From positions 1 to 5,668 of the forward strand of contig JAFANO010000299.1 in the NCBI GenBank assembly GCA_019232645.1: a DNA stretch of 5,668 nt, written 5' to 3'. Positions within the stretch are counted from its first letter, which is position 1. The number at the start of each line of letters is the position of its first letter. Source of the stretch: Planctomycetaceae bacterium. GTDB taxonomy: Bacteria > Planctomycetota > Planctomycetia > Isosphaerales > Isosphaeraceae. Positions 1 to 5,668 of this stretch are shown in pieces. Under the pieces are notes generated by a model, which had not been told where the DNA came from, ran no database searches, and saw only the letters and a list, made by a program, of their open reading frames with translations. Made by a program: the position numbers and the translations under genes.

Positions 1-1
1 C

Positions 2-97
2 AACCAGCATGGCGAGATCGTACAGGTGCTGATCGCGAAACTCGTTGTGCCGCGCAGGGCGTCAACCGCCGCCTTGGTGGAAGAGGGGTCGCCGTAG
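2..97 (+). CDS. Possible 3' end of an upstream plus-strand gene (very tentative)
   Basis: A frame open from the window edge encodes about 31 residues (beginning NQHGEIVQVLIAKLVVPRR) and ends in TAG at 95-97. About 80% of its codons end in G or C, as in the firm genes here, and a strong hairpin begins 28 bases after the stop, as expected at the end of a transcription unit. I do not recognise the sequence. The opposite strand offers a competing reading: an open frame over 1-61 (containing RHNEFRDQHLYDL) that could join, through a one-base frame change near 54-58, to another minus-strand frame over about 60-135. Base composition over so few codons cannot separate the two, so either strand, or neither, may be coding. 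Confidence 0.25.
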   Translation, partial: NQHGEIVQVLIAKLVVPRRASTAALVEEGSP

Positions 98-124
98 CAG
101 ACGGACGAGACCGGGTAGAAGGAT

Positions 125-171
125 TCAACCCCGACCGGGTCCTCAAGACCCGAGGGCGGAGTCGGGGTTGA
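125..171. terminator. Strong nested hairpin upstream of the flavoprotein gene
   Basis: An 11-bp perfect inverted repeat (125-135 TCAACCCCGAC with 161-171 GTCGGGGTTGA) encloses a directly stacked 6-bp stem (136-141 CGGGTC with 147-152 GACCCG). The inner loop is five bases, and an 8-base bulge (153-160) lies on the 3' side. This gives 17 Watson-Crick pairs, mostly G-C. No T-run follows on either strand, so it is not a textbook intrinsic terminator. Its position between a possible upstream stop at 97 and the ribosome-binding site at 245 suits a transcript-end structure or a structured 5' leader of the flavoprotein mRNA. No riboswitch family is recognised. Confidence 0.45.
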
Positions 172-244
172 CGTCCGGCCCGGGATGGAGCGACGATTGC
201 ATGCCTACCCAAGCCGCCGTGGCTGGGGTCCGGATAGCGACTGT

Positions 245-249
245 GGAGG
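245..249 (+). promoter_or_regulatory. Ribosome-binding site fixing the flavoprotein start
   Basis: GGAGG lies eight bases before the ATG at 258, ideal Shine-Dalgarno spacing. The alternative in-frame ATG at 201 has no comparable purine motif in front of it, and residues encoded upstream of 258 do not resemble the start of a CNB domain. This decides for 258. Confidence 0.75.
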
Positions 250-257
250 TCGGGGCG

Positions 258-1901
258 ATGGCTGACGTCGACCAAGAACATCACCTCGCGTTCCCACGGC
301 TCGACGAGACCGAAGTCGAAACCTTGGCCGGCATGGCCGACCTCTGTACATTCGGAGATGGCGAGGCCCTGTTCCGGGCCGGGGAACGAGGCTTCCCCTT
401 CTATGTCGTCGAGTCGGGCGCGATCGCGATCGTGGACGAATCTGGCGACGAGCCGAGGACGCTCGTTGTCCACGGTCCGCGCGAGTTCACGGGCGACGTC
501 TCGCTGCTGACCGATCGTCCGGCTGTCATCTCGGCCTACGCCAGGGGGGGTTGCAGGGCGTACTGCGTCGCGTCCCGCGACCTGCGCCGGGTGATCCAGG
601 AGATCCCCAATCTCAGCGATAAGCTGCTCGAGGCGTTCCAGACGCGCCGAATCCTGCTCGAGCGCTCCGGGTTCGTCGGTGTGCGTGTGATCGGATCGCT
701 GGGCGATCCGGATTTGACGGCCATCCGCGAGTTCTTCGACAAGAACAAGGTCCCGCACACCTGGATCGACGCCGACGAGCCGGCAGGCCGCTCCGCCCTG
801 GAATCGCTGGGAGTCGGACCGGATCAGACGCCGTTCGTGGCCTGTGCCCGGGGCACGCTCGCGACGCGCCCCTCGGTCGCCCAGTTGGCCGAGTGCATCG
901 GCCTGAAACGTCGGATCCGCACCGAGCCGTTCGACTTGGTGATCGTCGGCGCCGGGCCGGCCGGCCTCGCGGCGGCCGTCTACGGCGCCTCCGAGGGCCT
1001 GGCCACCCTGGTCCTCGACCGATTCGGCCCGGGTGGCCAGGCCGGGACCAGCTCGCGGATCGAGAACTATATGGGATTCCCCGCCGGCCTGACCGGGGCC
1101 GACCTGGCCAACCGGGCCTACCTCCAGGCCCTAAAGTTCGGGGCCGAGCTCGTCGCCCCGGTCGACGTCCGCTCGATGACTCGCGAGGACGATCTGCATC
1201 GGCTCGAGTGCGACGACGGGCAGCTCGTCCGCGGCCGGACGGTCCTCGTCGCGACCGGCGCCACCTACCGGCGTCTCCCCGTCGCCGGGTGCGAGCATTG
1301 GGAGGGGGCGGGGATCTTCTACTCCTGCACCTCGGTACATGCGCGCTCGTGCCGGGGCGGCCGCGCCGCCGTCGTCGGCGGCGGCAACTCGGCCGGTCAG
1401 GCGGCGATGTTCCTCGCCGAGCACACCCCCGGGGTCGCGCTGCTGCTCCGCGGGGGTGACCTGCGCAAGAGCATGTCCGACTACCTCGCCCGCCGGATCG
1501 AGCGTCACGGCAACATCGAGGTCCTTCGCCACGTCGAGGTGGACGCCGTCGAGGGCGGCCGTTCGATCACGGGGCTTCGGCTCCGCGACCTCCGCGACGG
1601 GGGATCCCGCAGCCTCGATTGCTCGGCGGTGTTCGTCTTCATCGGGGCGCAGCCGCGGACCGACTGGATGCCCCAAACCATCGCCGTCGATTCCAAGGGG
1701 TTCATCCTCACGGGGGCCGATGCCGCACGCTCCGGCCGCTGGCCCCTCACGGACCGCGAGCCTTGTACGGTTGAGACCACCTGCCCGGGGGTCTTCGCCG
1801 CGGGAGACGTCCGCAGCGGCTCGACCCCGCGCGTCGCGTTTGCCGTCGGCGACGGTGCCCTGGCGGTCACGTGCGCGCACCGGGTCCTCTCGGGGCTTTG
1901 A
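258..1901 (+). CDS. CNB-domain / thioredoxin-fold / thioredoxin-reductase-like FAD-dependent oxidoreductase
   Basis: A 547-residue, probably cytoplasmic flavoprotein with three parts. Residues about 13-130 form a cyclic-nucleotide-binding (CRP-like) beta-roll, with FTGDVSLL at 77-84 in the place of the phosphate-binding cassette. Residues about 140-216 form a thioredoxin/glutaredoxin-like domain with a TP turn at 191-192 but no CxxC. Residues 225-547 form a two-dinucleotide-domain reductase: FAD motif GAGPAG (231-236), GGQAGTSSRIENY (259-271), NAD(P)H motif GGGNSAG (374-380) and the closing FAD motif PGVFAAGD (510-517). Where thioredoxin reductases carry the redox CxxC, this protein has YSCTSV (355-360), with Ser at both expected Cys positions. 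Members of this fused family commonly lack CxxC, so it is probably not a genuine thioredoxin reductase; electron acceptor and substrate are unknown. The cassette Arg that grips the cyclic phosphate is also absent (Ala89 by my alignment), so nucleotide sensing is doubtful. The start at 258 is chosen from GGAGG at 245-249. It stands alone on its strand and converges on the lipase gene. Family call is firm; biochemical role is inference. Confidence 0.9.
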   Translation: MADVDQEHHLAFPRLDETEVETLAGMADLCTFGDGEALFRAGERGFPFYVVESGAIAIVDESGDEPRTLVVHGPREFTGDVSLLTDRPAVISAYARGGCRAYCVASRDLRRVIQEIPNLSDKLLEAFQTRRILLERSGFVGVRVIGSLGDPDLTAIREFFDKNKVPHTWIDADEPAGRSALESLGVGPDQTPFVACARGTLATRPSVAQLAECIGLKRRIRTEPFDLVIVGAGPAGLAAAVYGASEGLATLVLDRFGPGGQAGTSSRIENYMGFPAGLTGADLANRAYLQALKFGAELVAPVDVRSMTREDDLHRLECDDGQLVRGRTVLVATGATYRRLPVAGCEHWEGAGIFYSCTSVHARSCRGGRAAVVGGGNSAGQAAMFLAEHTPGVALLLRGGDLRKSMSDYLARRIERHGNIEVLRHVEVDAVEGGRSITGLRLRDLRDGGSRSLDCSAVFVFIGAQPRTDWMPQTIAVDSKGFILTGADAARSGRWPLTDREPCTVETTCPGVFAAGDVRSGSTPRVAFAVGDGALAVTCAHRVLSGL

Positions 1902-1940
1902 TTGGCTCGCCGCGATGCGTTGCACATCCAGCGACTCGAG

Positions 1941-1982
1941 GTGAGGCTTGCGGAGGATCGACGATCCGGAGGCTGTCCTCAC
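1941..1982. repeat. Nested inverted repeat in the convergent intergenic region
   Basis: Outer arms GTGAGG (1941-1946) and CCTCAC (1977-1982) enclose a near-central palindrome GGATCG-A-CGATCC (1955-1967). The inner arms are too close to close fully as RNA, so three or four pairs with a short loop are realistic; as DNA it is a 13-bp dyad suitable for a dimeric binding protein. It begins 39 bases after the flavoprotein stop. No T-run follows. It could help end plus-strand transcription or be chance in GC-rich DNA. Confidence 0.25.
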
Positions 1983-2063
1983 ATGCGGAGGGCTTGGCCG
2001 AACGCGGTGGGATGGGCGGCTGGCGAGGTTCTCGGTTCCTGCCGGATGTCGTTTACCGACCCC

Positions 2064-2102
2064 GAGCGCTTGAGCCCGCGAAAGTCAAGGGCTCAGGTGC
2101 TC
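2064..2102. terminator. Hairpin shared by the two convergent gene ends
   Basis: Arms 2064-2077 (GAGCGCTTGAGCCC) and 2089-2102 (GGGCTCAGGTGCTC) pair over 14 positions in a plus-strand transcript: 12 Watson-Crick pairs and two G-U wobbles, with an 11-base loop. In a minus-strand transcript the two wobbles become A-C mismatches, leaving a 7-bp core and two flanking helices. The lipase stop codon (2087-2085) sits in the loop and its last five sense codons form one arm. No T-tract follows in either direction, so this is best read as a transcript-end hairpin, perhaps bidirectional, rather than a proven intrinsic terminator. Confidence 0.45.
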
Positions 2103-3134
2103 CACGAGGATCCGCCGGACCTCGCGGATGACCGCGGGCCGGTCCTGGCACAGGTGGCCCGAGGACACGAGCAACTCGGACGCCATCCCGTCGAGGTGCG
2201 CGCTCTCGTACGGGACCAGGCCGTCGCTACCGCCGGCCCTGGGCGGGTCGCGCAGGTCCGCGATGATGGAATGGGCCTTGATCGTCGGCGCGAGTCCGAG
2301 CTCATCCAAGCCCACGAGGATCGGCGCTTGCCACTCCAATTCGTCGACGCTGGTGGGCAGGCCTTTGCGGAAGCGTTCCTTGAAGAAGTCCGGGCCATTG
2401 CGGGCCATGAGCCGGCCGTACGACGCCCGGAGCGGGTCGGGGAGGCGAACGAGCCGCGAGCCGAGGTGCCCCAGCCGGCCCTGATCGACCCGGCTCCCGC
2501 GGTGGGGCGTGGCGATGAAGACCACGCGACGGACCTCCGACAGTGGCTTGAAGATCAGGGCACGGCGGAAGAGGTCGCAATCGTCCGGGTCGCCCGCGAG
2601 CTCGTCGACAGGCCGATCGCTGATGAGCTGCCACAAGCGGGTCCTGCTCTCCTGGACCATCATCTTGGTCAGCAGACCGCCCATGCTGTGGCCGACGATG
2701 ACCATCCGGTCGAACGCCCCGTCCGAGCCATGGGGGGCGAACTTCCGGCGCACCTCCTCCAAGTCGCGCCGCAGCAGCCAGGCCGAATACGGGATCGGGT
2801 CGCCCGTCGAGTAACCGAAGGTCCAGAGCTGGTATCGGTCGCGGAGGGCCGCATCGGCCTCCAAGCTCTCGATCATCCGGGACCACGACCACGGATTCGA
2901 CCACAGCCCGTGGATGAAGATCACGGGGATTTTGCCGCGCTCGTAGGGTCGGAGAAGGGAGAGGCCCGTCGGCTCGTACCGAAACAGCCCCGCGACGTCC
3001 GCATCCCGCTGCGCCGGCGAGCGGCCGGGCGCCCCCCGTGAGGAGTCGGATTCGACTCCCGACGGACTCTGGGCCCAGGCCGATGTCGCCGCGATGAGTG
3101 CGACGATCGCGGCCGAGGATCCGACGACACGCAT
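2085..3134 (-). CDS. Exported alpha/beta-hydrolase (lipase/esterase-like, PGAP1-like)
   Basis: A 349-residue serine hydrolase predicted to leave the cytoplasm. Residues 1-21 look like a Sec signal peptide: MR, a hydrophobic stretch (about 8-17), then AWA before Gln22, fitting signal peptidase I cleavage. A low-complexity linker (about 23-45) precedes the alpha/beta-hydrolase fold. Visible motifs are the oxyanion-hole strand VIFIHGLWSN (71-80), the nucleophile elbow GHSMGG (148-153, Ser150), the strand FIATPHRGS (206-214) typical of lipase/PGAP1-type hydrolases, SDGLVPYESA (303-312, probable acid Asp304) and SSGHLCQ (324-330, probable His327). The triad is therefore complete in the expected order. 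Ester substrates such as lipids are likely; the exact substrate cannot be told. The start at 3134 is preferred over an in-frame GTG at 3185 because GGAGG (3147-3143) precedes it by eight bases and the signal peptide then begins at residue 1. It lies 90 bp downstream of the MFS permease on the same strand, so it may be read from the same transcript or its own promoter. Confidence 0.9.
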   Translation of the reverse strand: MRVVGSSAAIVALIAATSAWAQSPSGVESDSSRGAPGRSPAQRDADVAGLFRYEPTGLSLLRPYERGKIPVIFIHGLWSNPWSWSRMIESLEADAALRDRYQLWTFGYSTGDPIPYSAWLLRRDLEEVRRKFAPHGSDGAFDRMVIVGHSMGGLLTKMMVQESRTRLWQLISDRPVDELAGDPDDCDLFRRALIFKPLSEVRRVVFIATPHRGSRVDQGRLGHLGSRLVRLPDPLRASYGRLMARNGPDFFKERFRKGLPTSVDELEWQAPILVGLDELGLAPTIKAHSIIADLRDPPRAGGSDGLVPYESAHLDGMASELLVSSGHLCQDRPAVIREVRRILVEHLSP

Positions 3135-3142
3135 ACCCTTCG

Positions 3143-3147
3143 CCTCC
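3143..3147 (-). promoter_or_regulatory. Ribosome-binding site fixing the hydrolase start
   Basis: Read on the minus strand, GGAGG stands eight bases before the ATG at 3134-3132. The same motif and spacing occur before the flavoprotein gene. It supports the shorter start that opens directly with the signal peptide. Confidence 0.7.
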
Positions 3148-3157
3148 GCCGATCCTG

Positions 3158-3173
3158 GGTCGTTCAACGAACC
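3158..3173. repeat. Small dyad upstream of the hydrolase gene
   Basis: GGTCGTTCAACGAACC is an imperfect 16-base dyad: arms GGT-CGT and ACG-A-ACC around TCA, with one unpaired A. It lies 24 bases upstream of the hydrolase ATG, in the 90-bp gap after the permease stop. It could be a small operator or a weak hairpin in the readthrough transcript. I see no convincing -35/-10 pair in the gap, and chance occurrence is quite possible. Confidence 0.15.
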
Positions 3174-3224
3174 GGTGCCGGACACTCCAGGTGCTCGCTC
3201 GGCTCGCGCCTTGCGGGACGCATA

Positions 3225-4834
3225 TCAGGTGTAGCCGGACCCAGGCGGCGCTTGCAACCCCCTCGCCGCCCGGGCCAGCAAGATCGCGACCGTCAAGCCG
3301 ATGCCGAGCATCATCAGGCTCAGGAACCGCAGGCCGCTGCGGAACCCGTGGGCGATGCTCTCGACCGTCGCGAAGCCGCCGAGGACTCGGCTCGTCTCCT
3401 GCTGGAGGGCGGGCCCGCTCAGCCCCCGCTGGCGGAAATAATCGGCGACTCGGGACGACGCCTCCGCGACCGCCGGCCGGTCCTCGCGGAGGTTGAGGCG
3501 ATAGACGTCCAGCGCCCGGTCGGACCAGGCCCGCACCATCGTCCCGGTCGCGGTCGGCACCGTGAGGATCGGCACGACCAATCCGACGATGCCCAGCGCG
3601 CCGGCGTAGAGCATGTCCTTCGGGTCCAGCCCCTCGAGCTCGTCGGTCAGGAACACCGGGGGATCAGTCCGAGGAACGTCCCCCAGCAGGCCAGCATGGC
3701 CGCCACGCGCCCCTTGGCGGTGAAATTGTCGATCGACGACAGCCACCACACGCAGGCCGCGGACCCGAGCATCCCCACGATCAGCCAGATGTGCCGCAGC
3801 GACCGGCGGTGGAACCGGGTCGTGAGGAAGGTGGTCGCCGCCATCGTCGCCGTGGTCGGCACCATCAGCCAGCCCGCCAGGGTCCGCGGGTAGCCGCGCA
3901 GCTCGGTGCAATACAGGCCGACGATCGAGAGCACGGCCACCATGTGCAGGAGCATCAGCCCGCGCGTCATCAGGGAGAGCACGTACACCCGCGAGCGGAG
4001 GATCCGGTTCAGGTGCTCGTCGGGGCTCAGGCCCGACCCGAGCCAAACGACCAGCACCACCGGCAGGGCGATGCAGAGGGCCGCCGTGGCGACGAACTGG
4101 TTCGACGACCAGCCGCCCCACTTGCGATACCAGGCGAAGGTGAACTCGATCGCCACGATCCAGGCCACGAAGGCCGTGACGGCCAGCCAGTCGATCGGCA
4201 GGTGCACCGGCCGCGGCGGCCGATCGGGGCGGATGAACCGCCAGACCAGGACCGCCGCCGCCAACCCGACCGGCACGTAGGCCCAGTACATCCACCGCCA
4301 CGATAGATACACGTCCAGGTAGGCGTTGACGAGCGGGGTGATGTGCCGCGTCGAGTAGGCGAACACGCCGTAGAAGCCGATGGCCACCAGCAGGGCCCGG
4401 TCGAACTGCTTGTAGAGCGTGACGCGGCAGATCGCCATCGCCAGCATCTTGCCGAACCCCTCGACGAGCCGGGCCAGGGCCAGGGTCACGAGCCCGGTCG
4501 CCGCGCCACAGAGGACGTTGCCGGCGGAGAAGACGAGCATCGCCAGGACCAGCGTGTACCGCTTGCCGATCCGGACCGACAGCGACAACCCGGCGAACAC
4601 GCCGAAGATGACTCCGACCCCGTACCCCACGGTGACCCAGGTCATGTCGTACTCGTCCGCCTCGATGCCGAGGCGGAGGGCGTCGTCGGTGATGACCGTC
4701 TGGACCAGGGTTTGGTAGGGCGTGAAGAAGACGAAGAGGATCGCCAGGGCGGCCAGCCAGTACCGGGGTCCGAGCATCAGGGGCGACGCGGGCGCGACGG
4801 TCTCGCTCGGGGGCTGGGCGGTGAGCGTCGTCAT
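3225..4834 (-). CDS. MFS efflux permease, DHA2/EmrB-like, interrupted by a frameshift
   Basis: Integral inner-membrane exporter subunit of the 14-helix drug:H+ antiporter (DHA2) type, presumably partnered by the EmrA-like protein encoded just upstream. From the ATG at 4834 the frame runs 392 codons through about twelve hydrophobic segments, then reads P-R-C-S and stops at 3647-3649. The rest of the family-length protein continues in the -1 frame from 3659: VFLTDELEGLD, a membrane segment (about 408-430), a roughly 65-residue soluble loop, a last membrane segment (about 501-521) and TGA at 3227-3225. Joined, the product is 536 residues, normal for the family. Family marks include SWRW at 178-181 followed by YVPVGL. 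Departures are notable: the motif C region reads ITPLVNAYL (165-173) instead of a GP..GG pattern, and the motif A loop reads SLSVRIGKR (84-92) without the usual acidic residue. The start overlaps the upstream stop as ATGA, implying translational coupling. The gene may be broken, or the frame change may be a sequence error; a fully functional truncated form is unlikely. Confidence 0.85.
3658..3662 (-). other. Frameshift site in the MFS permease (run of five C on the coding strand)
   Basis: Coding-strand reading is CTG ATC CCC CGG TGT TCC TGA, ending the first frame. Stepping back one base on the C-run gives CTG ATC CCC CCG GTG TTC CTG, which continues the permease for 144 more residues with no stop. 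One extra C would restore the gene. The run is on the plus strand as GGGGG. A loss in this homopolymer is the simplest explanation; P-site re-pairing of tRNA-Pro from CCC to the overlapping CCC would also be possible in principle. Confidence 0.85.
4831..4834 (-). promoter_or_regulatory. ATGA stop/start overlap coupling the EmrA-like and permease genes
   Basis: On the minus strand the permease ATG (4834-4832) overlaps the TGA (4833-4831) of the membrane fusion protein gene. Only a weak purine motif (AGGG about 11 bases upstream) precedes the permease start, so it probably depends on ribosomes terminating on the upstream gene. This keeps the two subunits in step. Confidence 0.8.
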
Positions 4835-5668
4835 GGAGTCGCCGCCCTGGCCATGCCGGCGGCATCCCCGTCGCGGGCGGGCTCCCCGGAAGTCTCGGGC
4901 GCGTTGTATCGCGCCTCGAGCTCCTCCATCGCCCGGGCCGCGGAGGCGGCCCACGCGGCATCGCCAGGACCATGCGTGATGGCCACCGTCGCGGACAGCC
5001 CGGCGCGGAGCCGCGGCCACCGGTCGTCGCGCTCGATCTGGATCCGCACCGGCACGCGCTGGACCACGCGGGTGAACTCGCCGGAGACGACGTTCCGCGG
5101 CATCAGCGCGAACTGGGCCCCGGTCGACTTGTTGACCCAGACGACCCGGCCACGGAACGGGTCCGCGAAGGCGTCGAGCTCGATGCGGACCGGGTTGCCG
5201 GGCTCGACGCCGGGGAGGCGGTCCTCCTCCAAGTTGGCCTCGACGTAGAGCAGGTCCGAGTTGTACATGCTCAGCAGGGGGGAGCCTGCCGGGGCGAAGT
5301 CGCCCAGGTGGCGGTACCGCTTGACCACCACGCCGGGGAACGGGGCCCTGACCTTGGTATAGGCCAGGTCATCCTCGGCGGACTCCAGCGACCGCCGGGC
5401 CTGCTCGACCGTCTGCTCCTTGACCTTGACCAGCAACTCGAGCACGCGGATCTGGTCGTAGCCGGTCTCCGAGAGGTCAATGCCCTTGGCCGCTTTCTGT
5501 TCCGACTTTTGCGCGGCCTCCAGCGTGCGCCGGGCGACGTCGATCTGGGTCCGGGAGACCAGGGCCTTGGACAGCCGGGCTGCGGCGAGGTCGACCTGCG
5601 CCAGGGCGGAGTCGCGGGACTGCGTCACCTGCTGCTGCCGTTCCTGGGTGCTGGCCCCCTGCTGCGCG
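4831..5668 (-). CDS. HlyD/EmrA-family membrane fusion protein (5' end beyond the window)
   Basis: Periplasmic adaptor of a tripartite efflux or secretion system. The window holds the last 278 codons; the frame stays open through the right edge (a GTG at 5628 is internal to a helix, not a start). The N-terminal membrane anchor and first lipoyl half are missing from view. Numbering from the first complete codon in the window (5667): residues 1-100 are an Ala/Gln/Glu/Lys/Arg-rich alpha-helical hairpin of coiled-coil character; about 101-135 is the second lipoyl half (YTKVRAPFPGVVVKRY, then GDFAPAGSPLLSM); about 140-225 is the beta-barrel, with the EmrA-type signatures VEANLEEDRL (142-151), TGAQFALMP (182-190) and VVQRVPVRI (201-209). 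A hydrophilic tail of about 45 residues, rich in Ala, Glu and Gly, extends past the barrel. The ATGA overlap with the permease gene strongly supports an EmrAB-like pair. Transport substrate is unknown; 'multidrug' is only family tradition. Confidence 0.92.
   Translation of the reverse strand, partial: AQQGASTQERQQQVTQSRDSALAQVDLAAARLSKALVSRTQIDVARRTLEAAQKSEQKAAKGIDLSETGYDQIRVLELLVKVKEQTVEQARRSLESAEDDLAYTKVRAPFPGVVVKRYRHLGDFAPAGSPLLSMYNSDLLYVEANLEEDRLPGVEPGNPVRIELDAFADPFRGRVVWVNKSTGAQFALMPRNVVSGEFTRVVQRVPVRIQIERDDRWPRLRAGLSATVAITHGPGDAAWAASAARAMEELEARYNAPETSGEPARDGDAAGMARAATP

Noticed and set aside
100..175. tRNA-like stretch on the minus strand (GGGGTTGAATCC)
   Set aside because: The T-loop consensus TTCRANY is not met, and no acceptor stem, D arm or anticodon arm can be formed around it; the bases are explained by the inverted repeat.
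45..257. Longer flavoprotein starts at 45 or at the ATG at 201
   Set aside because: The extra residues are Arg/Pro-rich and unlike the family N-terminus, the strong hairpin would lie inside the coding region of the longest form, and the GGAGG at 245-249 favours 258.
1131..1982. Minus-strand open frame of 283 codons opposite the flavoprotein gene
   Set aside because: Shadow of the FAD/NAD(P)H module; no domain and biased composition.
1902..3041. Long plus-strand open frame (379 codons) covering the hydrolase gene and starting right after the flavoprotein stop
   Set aside because: It is antisense to a gene with a signal peptide and complete catalytic triad; its product is a repetitive mix of Arg, Glu, Asp, Ala, Pro, His and Gln with no recognisable domain, as expected opposite GC-rich coding DNA.
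3135..3185. GTG start at 3185 for the hydrolase
   Set aside because: It would put 17 polar residues before the signal peptide; ATG 3134 has a well-spaced GGAGG.
3225..4973. The 582-codon minus-strand frame taken as one protein
   Set aside because: Only its last 145 codons (from 3659) look like a membrane protein; the earlier part is the shadow of the permease in another frame.
4343..5248. Plus-strand open frame of 301 codons over the EmrA/permease junction
   Set aside because: Antisense to two recognised genes; low-complexity composition rich in Gly, Gln, Asp, Glu and Arg; no plausible start context or domain.
5626..5628. GTG at 5628 as the start of the EmrA-like gene
   Set aside because: The frame remains open to the window edge with matching helical composition, and the protein would lack its membrane anchor and first lipoyl half.
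1..5668. CRISPR arrays, insertion sequences, attachment sites
   Set aside because: No regularly spaced repeats, no transposase-like or integrase-like frame and no terminal inverted repeats with target duplications were seen on reading the window.

Overview
The window is GC-rich (about two thirds G+C by eye), with strong G/C preference at third codon positions. Its gene families are typical of a large-genome Gram-negative-type bacterium. The combination of a cyclic-nucleotide-binding/thioredoxin-reductase-like fusion, an EmrA/EmrB-type exporter pair and a secreted lipase-like hydrolase would fit a planctomycete of the Isosphaeraceae type. That assignment is an impression from gene style, not proof.

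Layout from left to right. (1) Bases 1-257 hold the edge of something unresolved: a short open frame ending at 97 on the plus strand, or scraps of a minus-strand gene. A strong nested hairpin follows at 125-171, then a good ribosome-binding site. (2) Bases 258-1901 (+) encode a 547-residue three-part flavoprotein: a degenerate CNB/cupin domain, a thioredoxin-fold linker without CxxC, and a thioredoxin-reductase-like FAD/NAD(P)H module whose redox CxxC is replaced by S-C-T-S. (3) Bases 1902-2084 are a convergent intergenic region with two inverted repeats, the larger overlapping the stop codon of the next gene. (4) Three genes lie on the minus strand and are read right to left. They are an EmrA-like membrane fusion protein whose 5' part is off the window (5668-4831), a 14-TM-type MFS permease (4834-3225) and an exported alpha/beta-hydrolase (3134-2085).

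The EmrA-like and permease genes overlap by ATGA, so they are almost certainly co-translated as two parts of an inner-membrane/periplasm efflux system; an outer-membrane TolC-type partner may lie outside the window. The permease is interrupted after codon 392 by a -1 frame change on a run of five C. The upstream frame stops after 395 residues, while the remaining 144 residues, including the last two predicted membrane segments, are well preserved in the other frame. This is the clearest anomaly: a recent mutation, an assembly error in a homopolymer, or (less likely) programmed slippage. The lipase starts 90 bp downstream of the permease stop with its own strong ribosome-binding site; it may be the third gene of the operon or have its own promoter.

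I do not see a clear previously undescribed multi-gene system. The most interesting items are the frameshift, the loss of hallmark residues in both the flavoprotein and the permease, and the structured intergenic elements.
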